Shown: positions 1 to 5,972 of the stretch, piece after piece
How positions within the stretch are numbered: the first letter of the stretch is position 1
Layout of the letters: every line of letters begins with the position of its first letter
Assembly (NCBI GenBank): GCA_018678395.1
Contig: JAHHMJ010000568.1
Span: forward strand, 1-13,011
Direction of reading: 5' to 3'
DNA: 13,011 bases
DNA from: Gemmatimonadota bacterium
GTDB lineage: Bacteria > Gemmatimonadota > Gemmatimonadetes > Longimicrobiales > Gaopeijiaceae
Notes under the pieces: generated by a model
The model's database searches: none
What the model saw: the letters and a program-made list of their open reading frames with translations, nothing else
Told to the model about the DNA's origin: nothing
Position numbers and translations under genes: made by a program

Positions 1-941
1 GCGTTGTAGCCGCTCGTGGCGATCAGCTCACCGTCGGCCTGCAGCGGCTCCGGCGTCGAGCGCAGATCCGGCCGATCGCAGGTCCCGAAGTTCTGGATGA
101 GCAGCAGCCCGGGCTCGAAGTAGTCGCCCCAGAAGAGATCGACGTCCCCGTCCCCGTCGGCGTCGGCGAACGCCATGGAGTTCGCCCCGTGCAGGGTCGG
201 GGCTCCGCCCGGCATCGCGAGCTGCGCCACGATCTCGATGTCCTCGAAACGGGGATCGACCAGGGTGAACACCGGATTGCCGGCGTCGTCGAGCGCCGTT
301 TCCTCGTACCGGGCCACGGTCCCGTCGACCCGCCCGAGAAAGAGATCGACCGCGCCGTCGCAGTCGACGTCGGCGATGGACGGGATGTTCTGGCGATCCG
401 AGAAGATCGGGCGCCCCTGATCGTCGCGGAGCGAGTCGGTGGCCAGGACGAACCGCGGTTGCGTGGCGGTGCCGTCGTTGCGGAAGTAGCGGACGTAGCT
501 GAAGCGCTCCTCGGCGAGGAGATCCACGTCGCCGTCGTCGTCCAGATCGTGAAAGCGGCTCCACTCGCCGACGTCGAGATCCGCGAAGCGATCGGTGCGC
601 CACGTGTAGGCGGCTGCGCTGGGCGTCCCCGTGTTCTCGAAGAACATCAGCTCGCCGGTTCGCTCCTGGACGAACAGGTCGAGATCGGCATCGCCGTCGA
701 TGTCGACGAACTGCGGCCTCGGCACGACGAACCCACCGAGGAAGGGGTGGTCGTGCGTCCGTCCCTCATCATCGACGACCGGGAAGGGCACGATCTCCCG
801 CTCGAGCGGATCACCACCGGCCAACGTCGCCGGTCCGGCCAGCGGCCGCGGGGTATCGACGCCACCACCGGCCCCGCAACCGGCCGCGACCAGCGCCACC
901 GCGGACCACCCCACGACGGCCCGCGACCCTCCTGCCCTCAT
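1..941 (-). CDS. VCBS/FG-GAP repeat lipoprotein (3' end outside window)
   Basis: Exported lipoprotein with calcium-binding-type propeller repeats; its ligand is unknown. The frame is open from the ATG at 941 to the left edge, giving about 313 residues without a stop, so the C-terminus is missing. The N-terminus has basic residues, a hydrophobic stretch and a lipobox-like VAAGC with the lipidated Cys at residue 22, so a membrane-anchored periplasmic or surface protein is expected. Four Asp-rich motifs of the FG-GAP/VCBS type (DxDxDxxxD followed by Leu) occur near residues 80-88, 132-140, 191-199 and 260-268; one is DADGDGDVDLF. Such motifs bind Ca2+ in integrin-like propellers. Cys194 sits inside the third motif and Cys288 lies further on. 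The start overlaps the stop of the upstream YncE-like gene as ATGA, which favours this start and suggests translational coupling. The family assignment is secure; the biological role is not known. Confidence 0.87.
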   Translation of the reverse strand, partial: MRAGGSRAVVGWSAVALVAAGCGAGGGVDTPRPLAGPATLAGGDPLEREIVPFPVVDDEGRTHDHPFLGGFVVPRPQFVDIDGDADLDLFVQERTGELMFFENTGTPSAAAYTWRTDRFADLDVGEWSRFHDLDDDGDVDLLAEERFSYVRYFRNDGTATQPRFVLATDSLRDDQGRPIFSDRQNIPSIADVDCDGAVDLFLGRVDGTVARYEETALDDAGNPVFTLVDPRFEDIEIVAQLAMPGGAPTLHGANSMAFADADGDGDVDLFWGDYFEPGLLLIQNFGTCDRPDLRSTPEPLQADGELIATSGYN

Positions 942-2038
942 CGATGCGCGCGGGCGCCGACGCCCGTGGCGTTGGTCCCGACGGGGATGACGCGGGCGAC
1001 CTCACCGCTGTCGAGGTCGATCACCGCGACGGTGCCGGTGTCGTACGTGGGACCCTCGTCGTCCTCGGGCATCTCGTGACCCATGGCGGCGTGATCCATC
1101 CCGCCCATGGCCATGCCGCCGGGGCCGTTGTTGGTCACGAAGAGGAAATGGCCGTCGTAGCTGAGCGCCGAGCCGTGCGGCTGGTCGGCACCCGGCACGT
1201 CGAAGGTCCGCGAGACGCGCCCCGCCTCGACATCCACCTCGACGACGGTGTCGTCGCCCTTGGTCCCGAAGTAGACGTGGCGCCCGTCCCGCCCGAACAC
1301 GGGATGCCAGGGGCGCGAACCCACCTCGATGGTCCGAACCAGACCCGGGGCCCGCGGGTCGCTGTTGTCGAACACGAGCAGCGAGCCGGTCAGCTCCGCC
1401 GTGGCCACCAGCGTCCGGCCGTCGGGCGATATGGCGAACTGAACCAGCGCATACGTGTCTCCGGCGACGTCGATCAGCCGGGCGTCCCAGCTCTCCCCGT
1501 CCACGGCAGCCAGCTGGTTCACGCCGAGCGACGCCGAGTAGACGACCTCACCCGTCGGGTGGACGATCAACGCATGCGGGCGCGGGAACAGCACGTCGAT
1601 CTCGTCGATCTCCATCGAGCCGCGCTCGACCACGCCGATGCGCTGCGGAGGATTGACCGCGCTCATCGAGCGTCCGACGTAGAGCAGGTCGTTGGCGGGA
1701 TCGATGGCCAGCATGCCGGGCACCTCGAACTCGGCCTGACCGACCAGCTGGTTGTCCCGGTCGAACTTGAGCACCCGATTCGCGCCGATCAGCGACACGT
1801 ACCAGTGCGAGCCGTCCGGCTCGACCGCGATGTGATGCGGTTTGGCGTTCTCGTCGAAGCCGAGGGGCTTCAGGTCCACCGTGGTCACCACCTCGAGCGT
1901 GGCGACGTCGATCACGGTGACGGTGGCCTCCCCCTGATTCGCCGCGTAGACGAACTCCTGCCCCGAGAGCGGGACGGAGAGGCCGAGCAGCGCGGCGGCG
2001 AGAGCGGAAGCCCGGAAGAGTCGGTGCAGTCGATTCAT
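938..2038 (-). CDS. YncE/YVTN-type exported seven-bladed beta-propeller protein
   Basis: A 366-residue exported protein of the YVTN/YncE beta-propeller group. Members are secreted binding or scaffold proteins, and some relatives are enzymes; the substrate here is unknown. The N-terminus (MNRLHRLFRA, then a hydrophobic run ending in LSGQ near residue 27) is a good Sec signal peptide. Longer in-frame starts up to 2122 would place about 28 Arg/Pro-rich residues before it and are less likely. The mature protein opens with a classic YVTN-like repeat (YAANQGEATVTVIDVAT). Blade markers of the PH-xxxx-PDG type recur near residues 69, 109, 155, 198, 245 and 288, 40-47 residues apart, with a last partial blade at the C-terminus. 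Residues about 304-330 form an insertion rich in Met and His (GGMDHAAMGHEM). No clear Shine-Dalgarno precedes the start. A strong stem-loop lies in the leader, and the 3' end overlaps the next gene by 4 bases. Confidence 0.85.
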   Translation of the reverse strand: MNRLHRLFRASALAAALLGLSVPLSGQEFVYAANQGEATVTVIDVATLEVVTTVDLKPLGFDENAKPHHIAVEPDGSHWYVSLIGANRVLKFDRDNQLVGQAEFEVPGMLAIDPANDLLYVGRSMSAVNPPQRIGVVERGSMEIDEIDVLFPRPHALIVHPTGEVVYSASLGVNQLAAVDGESWDARLIDVAGDTYALVQFAISPDGRTLVATAELTGSLLVFDNSDPRAPGLVRTIEVGSRPWHPVFGRDGRHVYFGTKGDDTVVEVDVEAGRVSRTFDVPGADQPHGSALSYDGHFLFVTNNGPGGMAMGGMDHAAMGHEMPEDDEGPTYDTGTVAVIDLDSGEVARVIPVGTNATGVGARAHR

Positions 2039-2066
2039 GACGGATCTGGAGGCGGTGGAAGAACGA

Positions 2067-2101
2067 CGAGGGAGGGGGAACGGCAGCTCCACCCTCCCTC
2101 G
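2067..2101 (-). terminator. Strong stem-loop in the leader of the YncE-like gene (terminator or attenuator candidate)
   Basis: A perfect 10-bp inverted repeat (CGAGGGAGGG at 2067-2076, its complement at 2092-2101) encloses a 15-nt loop. The loop can pair three further bases (GGA/TCC) if A2091 is bulged. Read leftward it lies 63 nt after the choice-of-anchor B stop and 28 nt before the YncE-like ATG. The bases after it are pyrimidine-rich (TCGTTCTTCC) but not a clean T run. It could terminate the upstream gene, stabilise a processed end or attenuate the downstream genes. The pairing is seen directly; the function is inferred. Confidence 0.5.
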
Positions 2102-2164
2102 CCTGATATGCTCACCGGCCAACGGGGGTCCGTCCGGGGATCCCGGTGACCGGCGATCGTGGCG

Positions 2165-4552
2165 CTAGAAGACGGTCCGTCGCACCGTCGGCCGCACGAG
2201 GAACAGTCCCTCGGAACCGCTGGTGACGATGACCACGCCGTTGTCGAAGAAGGGATAGTTGCTCCAGGAGCCGCCCATCCCGGCACTGTTGTCACCGTAG
2301 GCCACCGTGTCGAAGTAGGCGACCTCGACCGGCTCCTCCGGCGTCGTGATGTGCAGAATGCGGAGACCGGATCGGTAGTTCGACTGGTACATCAGGTTGC
2401 CCACGATGTACAGGTTGTGGTCCGACGACTCCTGCGTGCCCAGATGCTCTGCGACCAGCTGCGGATCGTCCAGATCGGAGACGTCCCAGATCATCGTGCG
2501 GGTACGTGCGGCCGAGCCCTGGATCTCGTCCAGCTCGTCGTTGAGATAGAAGAACCGGTGATCCTCGGTGAGCCACCCCTGGTGGGAGTACCCGACGCTC
2601 GGGTACGCCGCCCGCGAAATCGCGATCGGGTTGGCCTTGTCCGTCACGTCCGCGATCGAGATCGCGGTCTCGTTCGCACCCATGCAGATCTCGGCGCCGG
2701 CGTGGTCCTCATCCGGGCCCACGTAGTTCACGCAATGGGCGTCGTGCGAATAGCCGGTGCTGGCGCGCCCGGTCTGCGGATCGGCAAAGCACCCGGCGAA
2801 CTGCGGGTTCTTCGGATCGCGGATGTCGATCATGTGCAGACCGCCGCCGCAGGTCTCGCCGCCCTGACCGGCGCCGACGGCGTAGGCGAAGCCCGAGTCC
2901 TCGTTGATCACGATGTTGTGAGCCGAAGCGATGTTCGAGTAGAGCGCATCGGCGTCGAACACCACCGGCTCACCCCCGTCGAACTCGCGCAGACGGGTCA
3001 GGTCGAACACCTGCATGCCGTGCTGCCCGGCTCCGTCCGAGACGATGTAGACGTGGTTCTCGTACGTCTTGAGATCCCGCCAGGCGCTGCCGTTGGCCCC
3101 CTCGGTCATCGGGAGCGTCCCCACGACCATCGGATTCGTCACGTCGGTGATGTCGACGAACGAGGCCCGATCGGTCATGCCGACCAGCGCGTAGGACCGG
3201 CCCGTCTCCGGATCCACCCAGCCCCAGTTGTCGTTCGTGACGATGCCCCGGGCCGCATCGCCCGACAGCTCGCTCACGGGTACGAACGAGACCAGATCGA
3301 CCTCGCTGCAATCCCATTCGACGGCCTCGCCCTCGGCGCAGCGGACTTCTTCGCCCCGCACCGGGTCGTAGCCCTCGGCCGGGCTCTGCACGCGGGCGGC
3401 GGCCATCCAAGCGCCGCCGGATCCGTCGAACATCACGACGGCGCCGGCCCCGCGGTCGGCTCCGGGCGTCGCCACGGCGACGAAGCCGTCTCCCGCGGCG
3501 AGCGCCGCTCCCGCCTGCACGCGGCCGTCGAGCCCCTCGCCGCGAACCTTCTCGGCGGCGACCACACCGGTCTCGTCGATCCGGAAGGCGTACACCGCTC
3601 CGGCGCCGCGGCCCGCGAGGGGCGCACCCACCCAGACGTCGTCGCCGACGACGGCGACGGCGGATCCGAAGCCGGCGCGGGGCGACGGATCGAAGGCCGC
3701 GAGCGTCGGACCCCGCATCCAGCCGCGGTCGTCGCTCTCGAAGACGTGCACGACCCCGGCGCTTCCGTTCGCACCGAGTGCGCCCACCGCCAGACGGCCC
3801 CCATTCAGGAAGACGGCCGATCCGAACCGGTCGTTGCGCGCGAGGCCGTTGGTCGGCAGCTCGGCGAGCATGTCGAATCCGGTCGCCGTGGCCTGGAAGA
3901 GGAAGGCTCCGCCCGTGCGGTTGTTGCGTATGGGGGCGCCGACCGCCGCGAAGGTGCCGTCGAAGGCGACGGCGGTACCGAAGCCGCCGCCGGCGGCGAG
4001 GCCTTCGGTCTCGAGAGTGCCGGCCTCCGACCACCCGTCGGTCGAGCGCCGGTACACGTAGACGGCTCCGGTGCCCTCGGCCACGCCGGGAGCGCCGACG
4101 AGCGCCACATCACCGGCCACGGCCAGGGTCTGGCCGAAGCGCGCGTCCTCGTCGAGCATCGCCGGCGTCGGGATCATCCCCTCTTCCATCCATCCGTCGC
4201 CCGACCGCACGAAGCTGTACACTCCGGCCGGGCTGCCGACCAGCAGTACGTCGGCGTCGGTGGCAAGGCTCTGTCCGAAGCCGTCGGCGGTTGCTCCGTC
4301 CGAGGCGCCGAACGAAGCGACCTCGGCCCACACCCCGTCGTCGCCCTGACGATAGACGTACACGAGGCCCGACCGCATGACGTTGGCCGGCTCCCCGACC
4401 AGGACGTCGGCGCCGTTCACGACCATGGCGGCTCCGAAGCCGGCACGAGCCTCGGAGACGTCACCCCCGACGAACGACTGGGCAGTCGCTTCACCGGCGC
4501 CGAGCCCGGCCAGCGTGGCCGCGACCAGCAGCGAATATCCGAACTTCTTCAC
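2165..4552 (-). CDS. Secreted choice-of-anchor B family protein with N-terminal FG-GAP repeats (tandem propellers)
   Basis: A 795-residue secreted protein of unknown function. The GTG start at 4552 is chosen because it is directly followed by a signal peptide (VKKFGYSLLVAATLAG..., likely cut after ATAQ near residue 25) and preceded by a GGGGGTGA ribosome site; an ATG at 4708 would add 52 residues unlike a signal. Residues 39-395 hold seven FG-GAP_2-like repeats starting at 39, 92, 139, 191, 243, 295 and 347, each with an FG-SAVA...-VGAP pattern (the last has AG instead of FG). Residues about 419-788 match the choice-of-anchor B family (SELSG, NWGWVDPETGRSYALVGM, SAHNIVINED, YSHDAHC, YSHQGWLTEDHRFF, SDHN, WSNYPFFD). 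Relatives usually continue into a sorting or anchoring tail; here only about seven residues (TVRRTVF) follow LFLVRP, so the protein is probably soluble or periplasmic. Seven Cys residues, all in the second half, could form disulfides. It is probably the head of the leftward propeller gene run. Confidence 0.92.
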   Translation of the reverse strand: MKKFGYSLLVAATLAGLGAGEATAQSFVGGDVSEARAGFGAAMVVNGADVLVGEPANVMRSGLVYVYRQGDDGVWAEVASFGASDGATADGFGQSLATDADVLLVGSPAGVYSFVRSGDGWMEEGMIPTPAMLDEDARFGQTLAVAGDVALVGAPGVAEGTGAVYVYRRSTDGWSEAGTLETEGLAAGGGFGTAVAFDGTFAAVGAPIRNNRTGGAFLFQATATGFDMLAELPTNGLARNDRFGSAVFLNGGRLAVGALGANGSAGVVHVFESDDRGWMRGPTLAAFDPSPRAGFGSAVAVVGDDVWVGAPLAGRGAGAVYAFRIDETGVVAAEKVRGEGLDGRVQAGAALAAGDGFVAVATPGADRGAGAVVMFDGSGGAWMAAARVQSPAEGYDPVRGEEVRCAEGEAVEWDCSEVDLVSFVPVSELSGDAARGIVTNDNWGWVDPETGRSYALVGMTDRASFVDITDVTNPMVVGTLPMTEGANGSAWRDLKTYENHVYIVSDGAGQHGMQVFDLTRLREFDGGEPVVFDADALYSNIASAHNIVINEDSGFAYAVGAGQGGETCGGGLHMIDIRDPKNPQFAGCFADPQTGRASTGYSHDAHCVNYVGPDEDHAGAEICMGANETAISIADVTDKANPIAISRAAYPSVGYSHQGWLTEDHRFFYLNDELDEIQGSAARTRTMIWDVSDLDDPQLVAEHLGTQESSDHNLYIVGNLMYQSNYRSGLRILHITTPEEPVEVAYFDTVAYGDNSAGMGGSWSNYPFFDNGVVIVTSGSEGLFLVRPTVRRTVF

Positions 4553-4556
4553 GTGC

Positions 4557-4564
4557 TCACCCCC
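4557..4564 (-). promoter_or_regulatory. Ribosome binding site fixing the GTG start of the choice-of-anchor B gene
   Basis: Read leftward the mRNA has GGGGGTGA ending 4 nt before the GTG at 4552. This purine-rich site, with the signal peptide immediately after the GTG, is why the start is placed here and not at the ATG 156 bases upstream. Confidence 0.5.
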
Positions 4565-4581
4565 GATGGATTCCAGACCCG

Positions 4582-4602
4582 TCGACGTGAATCCCACGTC
4601 GA
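4582..4602 (-). promoter_or_regulatory. Perfect 8-bp inverted repeat upstream of the choice-of-anchor B gene
   Basis: TCGACGTG at 4582-4589 and its complement CACGTCGA at 4595-4602 flank a 5-nt spacer, about 30 nt upstream of the GTG start at 4552 and 56 nt after the DUF2007 gene stop. The geometry fits either an operator for a dimeric regulator or an RNA hairpin in the leader. No T-tract follows, so a standard intrinsic terminator is unlikely. The symmetry is seen; the role is inferred. Confidence 0.35.
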
Positions 4603-4658
4603 TCGACCCTAGGTCTACTCCGGGTGCGGCGCCGGGATCCCCGGGAAACCCGACCGCG

Positions 4659-4886
4659 TCACTCCCCGGTCGGGAGCATGCCGGCTTCCTGAAGAACGGC
4701 CCGCGCACGATCTGCGTCGGGGGTGGCGACCAGTACGGCCGCCGAGTTCGAGAACGTCACGTGACCCCCGTGGTCGTCCACGAGCACCGAGTGCGGGATA
4801 TCCGCATCGGCCAGGAATCCCGCTGCGAACTCGGCTTCGTGACGATAGGTGAATCGCGCGATGGTCACGGTTTCGGGCTGTGTCAT
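4659..4886 (-). CDS. Small DUF2007-type (putative signal-transducing) protein
   Basis: A 75-residue cytosolic protein with no signal peptide. The pattern is that of DUF2007 proteins: an opening beta strand (TVTIARFTYRHEAEFAAGFL), a 'sub-lineage' turn in which a helix is followed by ADIPHSVLVDD, a Gly-rich loop, a strand AAVLVATPDADRARAVL and a short C-terminal helix. The family is annotated as putative prokaryotic signal-transducing protein, with no well-established biochemical role. The start at 4886 gives the usual length; the frame stays open upstream to 5729 only because it lies antisense to the DUF4412 gene. No good Shine-Dalgarno is seen. It is divergent from the DUF4412 gene (111 bp between the starts, which may hold both promoters) and on the same strand as the choice-of-anchor B gene 106 bp downstream. 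Confidence 0.72.
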   Translation of the reverse strand: MTQPETVTIARFTYRHEAEFAAGFLADADIPHSVLVDDHGGHVTFSNSAAVLVATPDADRARAVLQEAGMLPTGE

Positions 4887-4997
4887 GGTCGGGTCCGCGA
4901 AGCAGGAAACGTTGGACCGGATGGGTCGAATTCGTGTACCCTGCAACGTCCAGCGGGCTCCCGCCCGCCGTTCCCCGCCGCAACTCAGGAGAGCCCA

Positions 4998-5855
4998 ATG
5001 GTCCGGATGTCGACCCGCGTCGCGACTCTGCTCCTGCCCGCCACGCTGCTGGCGCCCGCCGTCCTCGCCGCGCCGGTCTCCGCGCAGACCGCCGGCGTCG
5101 TCGTCGAACTCACCTCGGTCGACTATCGCGAATCTCCGGAACGCACCGACCTGTCGCGTCTGCAGATCGCCGACGGCAACGTCGCCATGGAAGTGGACGG
5201 CGAGGCCACGGGCACCATGATCTTTCGCGGCGAGGATCGGACGATGATCGCCGTCGACCACGAACGGCAGACGTACATCGAGATCGACGAGGAGACCCTC
5301 GCCGGCCTCGCGGCTCAGATGAACGCGGCGATGGCACAGATGGAGCAGATGCTCGCGAACATGCCGGCCGAGCAGCGCGCCATGATCGAGCGCATGCGCG
5401 AGCAGGGAGGTATGCCGGGCATGGAGATGCCGGGGATGGCATCCTTGCCGGAGATCGACATCCGCGACACGGGCCGCTCCGAGACCCAGGGCGGCTACGC
5501 GACGCAGGTCTGGGAGGTGTACGAGGACGGCACGCTGGCTCGCCGCGTCTGGATCGCGCCGTGGAGTGAGATCGAGGGGGGAGCGGAAGCGCGCGAAGCC
5601 ATGGCGGGCATGGTCGAGTTCTTCGACAGCTTCCTCGAGTCCCTGCCGCAGATGTCCGGCAACGACTCGATGATGCGGAACCCCTTCCGCTATCTCGATC
5701 TCGACGAGGGTATGCCGGTGCTCACCCACGAACTCGGTGAGGACGGATCCGTCGAGGAGGAGTCGAGCGTCACATCGGTGGCGCGTCAGCCGATCGCCGG
5801 CTCGACCTTCGCACCGCCCGAGGGTTACTCCCGACAGGATCTGCCGGGCGGGTGA
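4998..5855 (+). CDS. DUF4412 domain-containing exported protein, Met-rich
   Basis: A 285-residue exported protein of unknown function. The N-terminus (MVRMSTRVATLLLPATLLAP..., cleavage likely after VSAQ at residue 30) is a Sec signal peptide. The start is supported by AGGAG at 4987-4991, 6 nt before the ATG. A second Met at residue 4 is possible. The body fits DUF4412: paired strands (VVVELTSVDYRES, LQIADGNVAMEVDGE, TMIFRGEDRTMIAVDHERQT), then a long helical segment, then DTGRSETQGGYATQVWEVYEDG and WIAPWSEI. Residues 108-147 contain 11 Met, several at 3-4-residue spacing on a predicted helix, followed by MPGMEMPGM. Neighbours are a divergent DUF2007 gene and the sulfate-activation operon 117 bp downstream; neither reveals its job. 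The family is fairly sure from the overall pattern. Confidence 0.82.
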   Translation: MVRMSTRVATLLLPATLLAPAVLAAPVSAQTAGVVVELTSVDYRESPERTDLSRLQIADGNVAMEVDGEATGTMIFRGEDRTMIAVDHERQTYIEIDEETLAGLAAQMNAAMAQMEQMLANMPAEQRAMIERMREQGGMPGMEMPGMASLPEIDIRDTGRSETQGGYATQVWEVYEDGTLARRVWIAPWSEIEGGAEAREAMAGMVEFFDSFLESLPQMSGNDSMMRNPFRYLDLDEGMPVLTHELGEDGSVEEESSVTSVARQPIAGSTFAPPEGYSRQDLPGG

Positions 5856-5861
5856 GGGTAG

Positions 5862-5894
5862 CGCGCCTCGTCGACTCTCGGTTCCGAAGGCGCG
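5862..5894 (+). terminator. GC-rich hairpin after the DUF4412 gene (weak terminator candidate)
   Basis: CGCGCCT at 5862-5868 pairs perfectly with AGGCGCG at 5888-5894, and two more pairs form with one bulged A. It begins 7 nt after the DUF4412 stop. The loop is 19 nt and no T run follows, so it is at best a Rho-assisted or 3'-end-stabilising hairpin. Stems of this length are common by chance at this GC content. Confidence 0.25.
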
Positions 5895-5972
5895 GAGCGA
5901 GTGCCCGACCCCGGTGTGGGAGCGGTCCGCCGGCCCCTGAAAGGGTGCACTGCGACTCCGATACCTAGGACG

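Noticed and set aside
28..603. Arg-rich minus-strand frame within the VCBS lipoprotein gene
   Set aside because: It is an out-of-frame reading of the lipoprotein gene; high GC gives the Arg-rich composition.
189..1079. Plus-strand open frame opposite the VCBS lipoprotein and YncE-like gene
   Set aside because: The minus strand has a lipoprotein signal and four calcium-loop repeats here, and the plus-strand translation has no motif.
2159..4612. Very long plus-strand open frame (817 codons) across the choice-of-anchor B gene
   Set aside because: It is antisense to a gene with a signal peptide and clear family repeats. Its translation is Arg/His/Val/Gly/Asp-rich with no recognisable domain, as expected from a GC-rich shadow frame.
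4912..4940. Possible promoter upstream of the DUF4412 gene (TTGGAC, 17 nt, TGTACC)
   Set aside because: Only three of six positions match consensus in each box, which is no better than chance at this GC content.
4377..4997. Upstream extension of the DUF4412 frame by 207 codons
   Set aside because: It would run antisense to the choice-of-anchor B and DUF2007 genes and bury an obvious signal peptide; the AGGAG before 4998 fixes the start.
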